64,000 nt of DNA from Rhyzopertha dominica (lineage: Eukaryota > Arthropoda > Insecta > Coleoptera > Bostrichidae), in the NCBI GenBank assembly GCA_025024175.1, contig QCXZ01000003.1, forward strand, positions 3,162,001 through 3,226,000. The letters run 5' to 3'. The notes beneath the pieces were generated by a model. That model saw nothing but the letters and a program-made list of their open reading frames with translations. It did not search any database and had not been told where the DNA came from. This document shows, one piece after another, positions 1 to 11,416 of the stretch; positions within the stretch are counted from its first letter, which is position 1, and each line of letters starts with the position of its first letter. The position numbers and the translations under genes were made by a program.

Positions 1-854
1 TAAAGGGGATCTTCAGGAAAAGTGTTTTCAAGCCTCTGATGGTAGTCATAAAAAATTGATCTTCAAGTTCAGTCGAATTAATAGGTATTACTTGAAGCTG
101 AAATTTTGGTGATAATTCAAAACACCTTTTCTTCTAATGCTGCACAATTTTTAGTAAAAGCCTTGCTAAATTATAAAACCTGAAGATTTACATTAACGTA
201 TAACGATCTGGCCAATATACACTTAGTAAACAGTTCTAGAAGCACTCAATTGGTTAGAAATCGTCAGTTGGAAATGAGAAACTTTATCAATTACTTCCTA
301 CGCTGCCAAGCTCATTATCGCAATGAGCGAAGTGAATTCAGTCGACTTAATAATGAGCTGATTCGAGGGATCTGACTACATACCCCAGACGTGAAACTGA
401 AATATTGAAAACTGATGATAGTGCTGTTCGCACACTCAGCCTTTACAATTCTAAGTTCAGCAAAGTGGCAAATGAAATAAATTATAAGTAAGTCCAAAGG
501 AGTTACTAAACTTTCGTGGAGGAAAATAAGAGACTTTTTGATTGGAGCTAAACTTTGGACTAGCCCAAGCATCGAATTTATAGCGTTTTTCACTGCTTCT
601 CGCTTTAAACGAGCCACGTCTATAAATAAAGCAGATAAAAAGCTCTGTTATCGCCACCTGTCTCTAATTAATTAGATCATATAGCTTGCTTTTATCCGAA
701 AATCTTCGAGCAAGTAAACACCCCAATTTATGGCGCTCGTTCCTTGAAGTCATTAATTTTAGAAAGGTAATCACGTTTCTTTTATAGCGTCAAGCCATTC
801 TTGTACCTCTAACTTGCTGAGGAAAAGTGTAAAAGTACCTGCAATCTGTAATAC

Positions 855-886
855 TATAGATAGATAGATAGCTAGATAGATAGATA
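855..886. repeat. GATA tetranucleotide microsatellite
   Basis: A run of TAGA/GATA units is interrupted once by GCTA. It is a simple sequence repeat with no apparent coding role. Confidence 0.9.
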
Positions 887-2379
887 AAGAACTAACCGCA
901 ACGTGACTAGTGTTAGCTGTACCATAACAAATTACTTAATATAGAAAATGTGGAAGCTACGGTAATACGAAAGCAAGTAATTCCGTGTATTGAAAAAAAA
1001 TAGGAAAAAACAGGAAATTTTTTCCTTGCATTCCGAAGAAAAACAAAACAGGAGGCATGCTTTTTTAATTTGTTTTGTAGGCTATTATTTAACAAAAACT
1101 GTGGTAACAGCTTCAAGTTGTCATTTTGCAGTTATTGCTAAAAAATGTACAAATAACACATGGCAGAAACATTTATTTAACAACTGATCAATTTAATTTG
1201 CACTTCCAATTACTAATATCTGAAACTTAGTATCAGGACATATTTTTTTTTTCAAGTTTAACAATGAATTTTTAATGGCTAAGATTAGATATCTTATTAA
1301 TGTCATGTTTAGAGTTTTACCATGTTAGTTTGGTTTAGGTTTTAGGTTTAGGTTACAATCGAGACAAATATACTTTTAAAAATAATTATTGATATATTTA
1401 AAAAGTACGTTTACTGATTTCTTTTCTTTTGTATCGACTTTTATTTTAAATTAAACGTATTCAAAAGACAAACAAAGATAATTTTAGCCATTAAACATAA
1501 AATGTTGAGCTTGATTATAAAAAATAAAGTAATGATTTATATAGGGCGCCAGCTAATTTGTGAAATGTAACTTAAGTAACCAAAATAGCAAAACACGTAA
1601 GTTAAAAATGAGAAGAAAAATATCTTTACAAGTACAGTAAGTTTAATAAATAACTATCCCTTTTTTACAAAGGGGTAAAACAAATAATTTTCATATTATG
1701 GTAATTAATTAGTAGTTATTAGTATAGGTAGAGCTCTTCTGTTTCCCTTTTCTTGCACTGTATCCTGGAATGCAAAAATATGGCGGTTACTGATGAATCG
1801 ATCTACCCAGCACATTATTCCTGATGGTTCTCGGTTCTCCCAGAATAATTCTAGGTAGACCACTGCTACGGTCTTTCGTTGTCGATACATGGATCTCAGT
1901 ATATCGAAAATAATGATCGCTTACGATGAAAAATGAGACAGAAAAATAGCAACGGCGATGGCGATAAAACTAACGCTAATAATAACCATTAAGGCCTGAA
2001 TTAGAAAAAAAATAATATAACTCAATCACCCGTACCTCATGTATTGGTTGTCCTAATATTATACGTAGTTGCACTCAATGAGCTGCTGTTTGCATGGATT
2101 CAACACCTCAAATGTACCATGTAGGAGTGATTTTTAACCTTAATGTGAGAGTAGGGATACTACAGAAGACCATGTACCTATATTGTCAAATAGAAAAAGA
2201 AATCTCACGTTTTATTAAAGAAAACAGAGACTCTAATTTTTCTCCAGCGACCACCCCGTACGCGTACCGACGATAACGCACCCAGTGCAGGCAATAAGAA
2301 TCGCATAACCCCGCGTCAACAAAGTGATCTTCCCGTTTACCACCCCGCAATCCATAAATCCCACCACAAAAGCCCTCTT

Positions 2380-2720
2380 CGCACGTCAGACGCCTTGAAA
2401 AGGCAGAAGAAAAGCGTGACGGACAACGGGGCTCCATCAGGGCCCGTGTTTACCCGTAGGTATCCCGTTTCCTTTCGCCCCGGATAAAAAGGAGCTACCC
2501 TCTGGAGAGCCGGCCGTCCTCGTAATTTGGACCTCCTCTCTGTTGGGAAAATTTATAAACTTGCGCCGTACGGCACGCGAAGGAGCTATGAATGTCGGCG
2601 GAAAAATACGGCCAGGTGGCGATTTCCTTGTATTTTTTATTCTGCGGCGGCGGCGTGGGAGAGGAAGTGTTCCGGGCGATTTCTCCGGGGGCTTATGGTG
2701 GTTTATTCGACAGTATTTCG
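2380..2720. other. GC-richer island
   Basis: This patch is markedly richer in G+C and CpG than the surrounding AT-rich DNA, with many GGC/CCG and CGG runs (for example a CGGCGGCGG stretch near 2,645). It holds no recognisable protein, splice structure or TATA box. It may be a conserved noncoding or promoter-proximal element of a gene outside the window. That is inference from composition only. Confidence 0.4.
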
Positions 2721-3004
2721 TAAATTAATAAGGAGAGTAGTTTCCATTTCTTAAGTTATACAAGGAACCATATTATATCAACATTTTCATCGACGACACC
2801 GTTTGCCTTAATGTAATGAAATGGTTCAGAACATTAGATTTAACCAAATCTAATAAGTTTCTCATTTTAACCATTGCATTCAATATTATATACTTGTTCA
2901 ACTTTAATGGCCTACAAAACGAAGAAAAAGCATACCATCCAATTCAATTTTTTTTTAATCAAGAAAAGTGCCTGTGGCTTTTTTCATATATGGCCCTTCA
3001 CATA

Positions 3005-4115
3005 TACAGGATGTTTCACGAATGACGAAATTAAAAATGCAACCCAAAATACATTCTCATAGTCAATGTGGTTATTTTACATAATGGTATTATATTAAAA
3101 ATAAATTGGGAATTCGTGACGGCTATGCGGTATGGTTCCTATCACTGTATTTATTAAAAGTCAAAATGTATTCAAATGATGAAAAAACAGATATGATTTT
3201 GATTTATGGTGAACGCAAGAAAAATGCCCGTTTATACAGACAACGTTTTCCAAATAGAAGAGCTCCTGCCGGTACAATTTTCAAGAGACTTGAATTAACT
3301 TCAAGGACAAACTGGCCACCACCGAAAAATTCAAGAGAAAGAACAGCAACAGGCCCTAACAATGTAATTAGAGTATTGGAAATGATTGACGAAAATCCTC
3401 ATATTAGTCAAAGGATAGTCTCAAGAGCAACCGGTATTAGTCTGTCTTCAGTACACAGAATAATTAAAGGCAATCAATTTCATCCGTGTCACTTGCAATT
3501 GGTTCAGGCTTTAAAGGAGATAGATTATCCTAAAAGACTGGCTTTTTGTAACTCATTTCGGGAACACCAAAATTTAAAGTGAAATTTTATGACATTTGCT
3601 TCTCAGATGAAGCAAGAATTTCTAATAATGGTGGAGTTAACAAACATAACATGCATTATTATGCGCAACAAAATCCACGTTGAATTCGAGAAGGACATTT
3701 TCAAACCATCTACTCCACGAATGTTTGGTACGGAATATTGAGGAATCAAATTGTTGGGTCTTATTTTTTTCGCGATAGTTTAAACGGCAATACTTATTTA
3801 AATTTTTTAAGAAATATTTTACCGGTGCTTCTCCAAAATGTAAATTTACAAGTAAGACTAGATCTATGGTTCCAACAAGATGGGGCACCTGCGCATTATC
3901 ATAGAATAGTGCGAAACCATCTTGATTTGGTTTTGCCTAATCGATGGATAGGAAGAGGTTCAATTAATCCTTGGCCACCGAGAAGGCCGGACCACACTTC
4001 TTTGAAATGGTAAAAGAGAAAGTATACCAAACACCAATTGAGACTTCAGTACACTTCCATAAAAAAAGAAAAATGTGCCACATGCTGAATAAAATATTCA
4101 GTTTTAAACAGATTT
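3005..4115 (+). pseudogene. Decayed Tc/mariner-like transposase (QQDGAPAH type)
   Basis: This is a broken DNA transposon on the + strand. The left end begins with TACAGGATGTTTCACGAATG at 3,005, which resembles the CAGGGTGTTTCA ends common in this insect transposon group. No matching right end was found. The N-terminal frame (3,106-3,582) carries helix-turn-helix DNA-binding sequence. A shifted frame follows with FSDEA (first catalytic Asp, about 3,605). The frame at 3,738-4,013 has WFQQDGAPAH (second Asp) and a WPPRRPDHT tail corresponding to WPPRSPDLTPLD in intact relatives. At least two frameshifts and a stop near 3,682 make it non-functional. Related debris lies at 59.2-59.9 kb. The class is confident; the exact family name is not. 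Confidence 0.75.
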
Positions 4116-4955
4116 GTTATACTTATCCCAGCCTGGCTATAACCGCTCAGCGTAAATATTATTAATGTATATCGTTTAATATCATCTCTCTCGCGCATTT
4201 AAATGAGAAATAATATTTTAAGCGGCCTTTTAAAATGATACCTATTGCTCCCCGGAACGGTATAATCTTTTAATCTTTAGCTCGCTGTTCGCCTCCCATC
4301 CCACCGAAAATCCCCTGTCGTGAATTTATTTTCCCGGAATACGCTTAAAAAATGCCTGCGCGGATATTACAAGATGCCAGTTGACACATACGCGAGATTT
4401 ACGGTCCGCCTGGAAAATCCTGCATTTTCACTTCACGTGTGTTTACCTAACCCAAACCAAGAGATATTGCACGCTAAGGGACTAGGTTAAAATGGCAAGG
4501 ACATAAAGAGTTTTTGGGAACAAACATTGAGTTTCTTGAAAATTTTCGGCAAACGCAGCATACTACATCGACGTTGAGTGTTTTTTTACCTAAAGATGTA
4601 GTCTGGGTTTACTGGTTAGATGGTCCTAATATGTTTTTAGATTGCTTCTTCTAATTTTATCTGTCAAGGAAAAGCCATACACAAAGCGGTTGAGGAAACC
4701 TGTTCTTTTGCGTTGATTTATTTAGACCCTGATGAAATTGGCGACGGTTTTGCAATGGTATTATTTGAATCCATGCCTAAAGATAATAAATAGGAAAAAT
4801 TTGTAGATTATTTAGTTGATAACTATATTTAGAATTTCATAAAGAACTTACATTAAAATACATAAACTAAAGATAAGTAAAAATTTATAAGACATATGAT
4901 TGAGCACGCTATAATAATAATAATAATAATAATAATCAAATATGTAGAATGGTTA
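4116..4955. other. No gene recognised; TAA microsatellite
   Basis: I see no coding remnant. A moderately GC-rich segment lies at about 4,250-4,450. A TAA trinucleotide repeat occupies about 4,911-4,936, just outside the Penelope-like element. Confidence 0.5.
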
Positions 4956-4984
4956 TGTGGGTGAATGCTTTCAGCGTCCATAAT

Positions 4985-5364
4985 ATAAGATAATATATTT
5001 TCGGAAAGATCGCTGTCTCTTGGAAGCACTGACAAAAAATTATAAGTCTGACATTTCGATTACACCTGTAATCTTTGTCAAAGATTAAGAACCTGAAAAT
5101 TTGCCTGACACAAGTTCAAACAAAATTTTGAAAGTAAATAAACAATTCACCAAGGAAGCGAGACGTCATGGAAACAACGTGCCAACCTGATAGAAAAGAA
5201 CCTAACGACGAAAAAGGAACTACCTACCTACTACTAGATATGCCCGAACTACTTGATAAAAGATAACTACAAAATAGCCTTTTAAATGTCACCTAACTCA
5301 TAATTTCCACAATCCCTATTAAAATTATTAGTATTTCTACAAATTTCTATGGCTTCTTTTATTA
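4985..5364 (+). repeat. Left arm of Penelope inverted repeat
   Basis: This arm is the reverse complement of 6,264-6,640 with only scattered substitutions and small indels. It contains the 3' non-coding tail and the last codons of the GIY-YIG reading frame. A diverged copy of the same tail is at about 16,560-16,720. Confidence 0.85.
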
Positions 5365-6263
5365 GATGTTTGTGATAATATTTTTCTCTATGCAAAATTT
5401 TTGTTTTATCAAAGTCAATCATGTGTTTAGTCAAATACGAGTGTTCAGCTACGGAAGATTTATCTATCTCTTGCACTCTAGTAGCACGTTTGTGTTCTTA
5501 CAAACACGTACCTACTTTTCTTTTAGTTTGACCTAAGTAACACTTCCCGCAAGAACAAGTAATTTTGTAAACACCTTCAGTCTCTAAATGTACTTTGTGT
5601 TTAGTAGAATTTGAAATATTATCTAAATTATTATATGTACTATCAACAACTAAAATATCGTGTTTTCTAAGCATCCTCTTTAATTTTTCCGAAAGGCCTT
5701 GTACATAAGGCAAACTCAACTTCAATTTACTTTATCCTGGCTGAGAATTTACTTGATTTTGATGAGAACTTTTATTAAAAACTGACCAAATATTCTTATT
5801 GCTATAACCATTTCTCACTAGCGCTGATTTAAGATGATATATTTCTTTTTGTAAAGAACTTTCGTCTGATATCCTTTGTGCTCTAACAAATAACGTCCTA
5901 ATAAGACTATTCTTTTGAGAAGGAGAGTGGTGAGATGTGGCATGTAAATATCTGTCTGTGTGTGTTGGTTTTCTGTAAACGTTGTGTCCTAAGTGCCCAG
6001 TGTTTGTTCTGTAAATTTGGACATCCAAGATAATTCCATAGTAAATTTTATGTCGGGATTTTGACTATTCAAATGATTTAGAAACCTACCCAATTCTTCT
6101 ACACCGTGGGGCCAAATAACAAAAGTGTCATCTACGTACCTATACCAACATTTTGGCGTAAACTGAAAACTGTTTATCGCTAGCTGTTCAAAATTCTCCA
6201 TAAACAAATTGGCTACTACAGGACTTAGAGGTGAACCCGTTGCACAACCTGATTTTTGTTGAT

Positions 6264-6640
6264 AAATAAAAGAAGCTATAGAAATTAGTAGAAATACTAA
6301 TAATTTTAATAGGGATTGTGTAAATTATGAGTTAGGTGACATTTGGAAGGCTATTTAGTAGTTATCTTTTATCAAGTAGTTCGTGTATATCTAGTACGTA
6401 GGTAGTTCCTCTTTCGTCATTAGGTTCTTTTCTATCAGGTTGGCACGTTGTTTCTATGACGTCTCGCTTCCTTGGTGATTTGTTTATTTACTTTCAAAAT
6501 TTTGTTTGAACTTTTGTCAGGCAAATTTTGAGGTTCTTCGCCTTTGACAAAGATTACAGGTGTAATCGAAACGTCAGATTTATAATTTTTTGTCAGTGTT
6601 TTCAAGAGACAGCGATCTTTCCGAAAATATATTATCTTAT
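6264..6640 (-). repeat. Right arm of Penelope inverted repeat
   Basis: This is the inverted partner of 4,985-5,364. Its inner junction abuts the truncated RT reading frame at about 6,262, so an inverted 3' end of the element replaces the missing RT N-terminus. Confidence 0.85.
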
Positions 6641-6642
6641 GT

Positions 6643-7532
6643 AGAATGTTTTTTTAGAACGTGTGTCTGCACAGTAATATTGTGCAATAAATATATTGTA
6701 AAATGTTCAAGTTTTTTTTTAATTTCCCACCTCCAAATATGAAACTACAAACACAAAAACACAGAATTACCTAACACAAAAAGATAAAAATAATTTTCCC
6801 TTCCAGATGTTGCATTAGTTTTCATCCCCAGTACATTACCCACCAGCAGCTCCCACTTAGTGTTGTACGTCCATAACCTCGTTACCCTAAACCAGGGTCA
6901 AGCTCCTTCGAAGCGAATACAGAGCCCATGCTCACCTAGGGCNGGGGTCAACGAAGGGCTTTGCCTCTGGCTCAGATAACCCAATGAAGCTGACAAACGA
7001 TCGCAGTCGGGGCAACGGGTCGCGCAGATTGTTTGCAAAGGGGTTGCTTGATTTATGTGCTCATTAGTCGTTGGGAAATCAAAAAGAAAAAAAAAACTAA
7101 GGTCCTCCTTGCGGAAGGCAATTTCGTTCGATTAAACTCGAGTCGAGTGGAGAACGTCGACGATCAATTTCGATTTACGCCTGGCCCGGTTAAGCAAGAA
7201 AATATGGCACGGGGAGGGTAATTACATTTTTGTTGGCTGCAGCCACGTGTTTAATCGAGGCTAATCAATATAAAACCATGAAGAATTTATGGTGGTGAGC
7301 AATGGAATACAGAAAGTGATTTTTTTTTTAAACTGACTACCCTGGCTAGCCAGATCCCGAGAAAAATAATTTCCGGTGTGGTACCTCAAATGAAAGGTGT
7401 TTTCACCAGGAATTCAACTGTATTTTGCGTATCGACTATTTTTTGTAAGGTCCACAATTTAAATTAAATTAATAAATAATAANATGATCATTGTTGCTCT
7501 ATATGCAATTATAAATGCCGTTTTAGACTTCT
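6643..7532. other. No gene recognised; GC-richer patch
   Basis: No coding similarity was seen. About 6,830-7,270 is richer in G+C, with one N near 6,943. The rest is AT-rich. The short frame at 7,033-7,221 has no recognisable domain. Confidence 0.45.
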
Positions 7533-7616
7533 GGTATAGTAATGCAACTCTCTTACCGTTATTACAACCCTGCAATAAAATTTATCTTTCATCTCGAATA
7601 GCAGGCGGCCCCTCAC
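7533..7616 (+). repeat. Left terminal inverted repeat
   Basis: It matches the reverse complement of about 9,716-9,807, beginning GGTATAGTAATGCAACTCTC. Similarity weakens inward but may continue to about 7,710. Confidence 0.8.
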
Positions 7617-7826
7617 AAGTTACCACAAATAACCGGAGTACCATAAATTTAGGTCCGATTTTCAGAAAATGGTTAAAAAGGGTCGGATTATTTAAAGTTC
7701 ACTACCGGTCAAACAAAAACTAGCATTAAGTCTTAGTGTTTCTGTGCGCGAGACAAGAGATGTTCCGTCCGTCCTTGGGAAAAAGCTCCTCCAAGTACCG
7801 CTCAAAATGAAGTTGCTGACACTGAC

Positions 7827-9200
7827 ATGGAAGTGCAAATTGAAGAAAACAAGAGGAATCGTCGTTACCTCACACAAGATGCCAAAGAAATCATAAAAAA
7901 TGTATACAATTTTTTAATAAAAAAAGAGTGCAGTGCTCCGTTAAAAGTGACAAGTGAAATGGTTGGTGTCCCCTACACGACTGTGAGAGATATTATTGAA
8001 AATAAAGGCAGTTCAAGAAAATCAGGCAATTCAGAGAAATTTCTAAATATATCAAAAGAGCTTGGGATAGAAAATAAAAAAGTGATTTATCAAATATATA
8101 AGGAAAATAAAGTTCCAACTACGGCAAGTCTGAAATTAAAACTTTTCGAATTAGGATATCATATAAGTTATTGNGAATAGTTGTTTAGAAAATACTTGAG
8201 GAGCATCGGTTTTAATTATAGTACATTAAACCAACGTTTGTCCATAATGGAATCAACCTGACTAAAAAGAATGAGATGGGATTAAATCAACGAAATCAGA
8301 AGGTACCGCCAAGAAAATCGTAATATCGTATATTTGGATGAAACGTGGTACGACACCCACGAATGATAAAAAAAGGTCTGACAGATGGGACAAATAACTG
8401 CGTTCTGCAAGCACCACCTTCGAGAAGAAAAAGAATTATAATTCTTCATGCGGGAGGAAGTGATGGATGGGTGGAAAATGGCTTATCACTGTCAGCGAAA
8501 CAAATCCAAAATTGTTCTGCTGACTACCATTGCGACATGGACTCTGCACTTTTTGAAACTTGATTTCAGAAGCAGTTACTGCTAGGGCTATCACCAAGAT
8601 CTGTTATAGTCATGGATAACACGAGTTATCATTCAAAATTAATGAACAAGACGCCCACATCAGCTAGAAAAAATTGAAATAATTGATTACAGAAAAAGAA
8701 TAACATTACAATTCCGGATGGAAAAGTTACCAAAAAAGATCTGTTGACAATAATAAAAAATCTCAACATACCTAAACAATATCGAGTTGATGAACTAGCG
8801 AAAGGACATGCACATGTAGTTAAGCGTTTGCCACCGTATTATTGCGTCCTAAACCCAATTGAATTAGTGTGGAGTACTCCTAAAAAGGAATACGAAGAAA
8901 CAATACATGTCCGCGTTTAAGTTCGGGTGTTGTAGATTTAGTGCGTAGAGAAATAAGTAGTATAACGAAAGAACTGTGGAAAAGCTGTATTAAGCATGTT
9001 ATTGAAATTGAAAATAGCTATGTATCCCCAAATTTTCAAAATTTTGTAACACATGTTAACGATGATGCTAGCAGTGATTCAGAATTTGACAGTAGTGATG
9101 ATGATAATATATTTAAGTTATGTCGGTGTAAACTTGTTAGACTTTTTTGTAAAAATATAATAAATGCATGGAATAATTTTTTTTTGTATTTAGAGCTTTA
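7827..9200 (+). pseudogene. Decayed IS630/Tc1-like transposase
   Basis: The frame at 7,827-8,180 holds an N-terminal helix-turn-helix region (KVTSEMVGVPYTTVRDII). A shifted frame near 8,330 has YLDETWYDTHE, the first catalytic Asp. The segment 8,345-8,563 has RKRIIILHAGGSDGWVENG. About 8,605 carries VIVMDNTSYHS, the second Asp block, and about 8,830 carries RLPPYYCVLNPIELVWS, the third acidic block. The C-terminal tail (8,941-9,200) ends in an acidic SDSEFDSSDDDN run. Several frameshifts and stops separate these blocks, so no full product can be made. The order and spacing of the motifs support the DDE assignment. Confidence 0.8.
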
Positions 9201-9715
9201 GATAAAAAAATATATATTCTTATTATTTTCTTTTAAAATACTTGTCTTTCATTTACATATTTAGTTATTTTAATCGTTAACCGCATGTTTCCAATAGTTA
9301 AAAGATTGTAAAAATATTAAAATATATTGTTTATAATTTGCGGCTACCACATATTCACAGNATATANATATTACAGGAATAATGTTAAAGATCAAAATAA
9401 AAATATTTAGGAATGCGAGATTTTTCTTTGCTTATTAAAAAATGCTCAGATGTGCATGTTGTCTAGTTAGATTACAAATTTCATTATAACTAGATATACT
9501 TTGCTTGTGCAAAATAATGTTGCTACTCATCTAAAACTACGTACAATTCATTTTGAGACGTAAATAAAAACGATCGATGTAAAACCTCTTATTAACCGAA
9601 TGATTAAAAACTACTTAGAATAATATACACTAGACAAACAAAAAACGAGTTTTAAAACGGCTTAAAGCCGGCACTGGAAATTCGCAAAATCACAAAGAGA
9701 GGGTTTGATTTATGA

Positions 9716-9807
9716 GGGGTCGCGTGCCGTTCCAACTGCGCCTGTAAATGAAAGGTAAATAGTATTACAGGGTTGTAAAAACGGTAAGAGAGTTGCATTA
9801 CTATACC
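9716..9807 (-). repeat. Right terminal inverted repeat
   Basis: This is the reverse-complement partner of 7,533-7,616. The outermost matching bases are ...GCATTACTATACC at 9,807. Confidence 0.8.
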
Positions 9808-9829
9808 CATTTTTGCAATTTTTTATGTA

Positions 9830-10075
9830 TTTTTTTCGTTTTAGTATATAAATAAATAATTTTCGAGTTATTTGGAAAAAACAATTTTAAAAATGTATGT
9901 ATATTTGCTAGTATCACGATTCACGAGAACAGTTTGTCTTAAAAAAAAATGTGTAAAGAGAAAAATGCTCAAAACCTGATTACTGATCCTATAGTATAAA
10001 AAATAAAACCGTAAATGTCATTTTCACATTTGGACGTGGTTTATATTGATTCAATTTGGAGCGGTTTTTTTTACA
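9830..10075 (+). repeat. Dispersed repeat, copy 1
   Basis: About 240 bp here are similar in the same orientation to 29,640-29,895. Shared landmarks are a TTTGTCTTA...AAAATGCTC segment, AAATGTCATTTT and TTGATTCAATTTG.AGCGGT. It is noncoding and its family is unknown. It begins just outside the right TIR of the IS630-like element. Confidence 0.65.
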
Positions 10076-10912
10076 TTAAAACTTATTGTATTATTGAAAC
10101 AAATTCCTTCAAATGAAATCGCTGTTTTAGCCGATTTGCAGATTTCTTAGACTCATCTTAGTAAGTAAAAAATTTTAGGATTTTATTCTTCACGTTTAAA
10201 TTTTGGTCAAATAGTTGCTAGATACCTGTCATGGTTAACGAATTGTTCTCTATTCAGTTTTAGTGCTTCAGGAATTACTTACATAAATTTCAGAAACTGA
10301 AGCGAACATAAAAGAAGCATGTTTTTCCGTAATCTTGTAAGTAGTAGTCCAATTAATTTTCATTAATTACAAGAAAATTACCCACCCACGGTCCAAATTT
10401 TCACGCTTTACGAGCGCGGCAACGATGATGCAGCTGAACTGATGCAACTGCTGCCAATTTGGCTGCAAAATTAGTTCATTAATTTCATAGCAAAGCCCGA
10501 GATTGTAATTTGCATCAACGTTAAGCACACCGCAGGCGGCAACAGTACAATATTCAGGATAAATTGGAAAATTCCCGAGAGGGAAACGGAATCGCGAGAC
10601 ACAGACGGAAAAACAACGACTACTTGACGAAATGCATTTTCGTTGTCTGGTGGAATATACGTACGGGATGGAAAAAACTGGAAGGAAAACCTAAAAAGCA
10701 ACCACCGGTGAAAGATGATGTTTTGGATTTGCTGGATTTCAGTTGATAGCGGACAGAAATAATATTTAAGGTAATGTCTCTGTCTTTAAATATTATATTA
10801 ATAGCCTTTGAAGCTTATACATTTAGCACAACGTTCATAACCCTTGGAAAAAATTCTTTTTTTTGGTCTGCAAACCGCTCCTCGATGGCATATATGACTT
10901 CATTACAGTGCT
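10076..10912. other. No gene recognised
   Basis: This stretch is AT-rich with a GC-richer part at about 10,380-10,745. The 60-76-codon frames there on both strands have no recognisable domain. Confidence 0.45.
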
Positions 10913-11416
10913 CTACAAATTATCTCTTTTTCTTATTATACAAAAAATTATACCTAATTTTAAAAACAATTGATCGCTATAAGATAAAAATAAAGTCACA
11001 TTTATACCGTCACATAAACTTTTTTTAACAAACAAGTGTATTTTTAATGACATATTGCATGCCTGAGCTTTATACGACATTAAAAGTTTTTTGACTAGAT
11101 ACTTGTACCCTTCAGCAATGTGGTTCCCCAAAAATCCTTGGACCACATTTTTGAAAGATGTCCATGCATGTTTTTCGATATTGCTGAGTTGCTGATCAAA
11201 GTTATCGTCTTTTATTAACTCTCTTATTTGAGGGCCCACAAACATTCCTTCTTTTATTTTTACTTCACTGCTGTTAGGAATCTTTTCTTTCATATATACA
11301 AATCCTATATTACTGTCAAGTGATTTTTTTTTCATTCGACCAAGTTTTATATGTAATGGTGGCAAAATAACATCTTCATTGTTTGTCCTGGAATAAGGAA
11401 AGTGCGGTTGGGCCAT
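10913..11416 (-). pseudogene. Fragment of an arthropod repeat-encoded protein (PPLHIKLG / VGPQIREL type)
   Basis: The frame of 167 codons starts MAQPHFPYSRTNNEDVILPP and contains LPPLHIKLGRMK, KIKEGMFVGPQIREL, AWTSFKNVVQGFLGN and ACNMSLKIH in order. From memory, this set of motifs recurs in many arthropod genomes as part of a multicopy, transposon-associated ORF, usually followed by a histidine/glutamate-rich stretch. Here the recognisable similarity stops after NMSLKIH and the remainder is unrelated-looking, so it is a truncated fragment. I cannot name the parent element with certainty. A domesticated host gene is unlikely given the truncation and surroundings. Confidence 0.55.

Larger units (their letters stand above)
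1..3004. other. Intergenic/intronic DNA without recognisable gene
   Basis: No reading frame here resembles a protein I know. Frames reach at most about 100 codons and lack family motifs. The stretch is AT-rich apart from a GC-richer patch (about 2,380-2,720) and contains a GATA microsatellite near 855-886. The frames in the GC-rich patch (2,527-2,754 and overlapping ones) look like by-products of low stop-codon density. It could be part of a long intron or a regulatory region; nothing in the sequence decides. Confidence 0.5.
4955..6642 (-). mobile_element. Penelope-like retroelement with inverted ends
   Basis: The minus strand encodes the 3' half of a Penelope-like element. From 6,258 downward there is an RT core segment with GCATGSPLSPVVANLFME and YRYVDDTFVIW (catalytic YVDD), followed by connecting sequence (6,028-5,732). 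The C-terminal GIY-YIG endonuclease follows, with GVYKITCSCGKCYLGQTKR near 5,570-5,510, and ends near 5,282 with NNFNRD. Several frameshifts and a stop near 5,492 inactivate it, and the RT N-terminus is missing. The sequence 4,985-5,364 recurs as an inverted copy at 6,264-6,640. The element is therefore head-to-head with a second copy of its own 3' end, including the last codons of the endonuclease. Such inverted terminal arrangements are typical of Penelope insertions. Confidence 0.85.
7533..9807 (+). mobile_element. IS630/Tc1-like DNA transposon with long terminal inverted repeats
   Basis: The element is delimited by imperfect inverted repeats of about 85-90 bp. The left end starts GGTATAGTAATGCAACTCTC at 7,533, and the right end is its reverse complement ending at 9,807. 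Between them, on the + strand, lies one decayed transposase reading frame. This is a non-autonomous or dead copy of a larger family: remnants of related transposases lie at 28.3-28.9 kb, 54.1-54.5 kb and 36.1-36.2 kb. The target-site duplication cannot be defined confidently by eye. Confidence 0.8.

Noticed and set aside
1329..1354. TTTAGG-like repeats suggesting telomeric DNA
   Set aside because: Only about three imperfect units, with variable spacing, in an interior context; not a telomeric array.
2527..2754. Overlapping frames in the GC-rich patch
   Set aside because: Openness follows from high GC; there are no motifs and no splice context.
4911..4936. Short tandem repeats (TAA, TTA, TATG, GATA) as CRISPR-like arrays
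   Set aside because: These are simple microsatellites without spacers in a eukaryotic genome.
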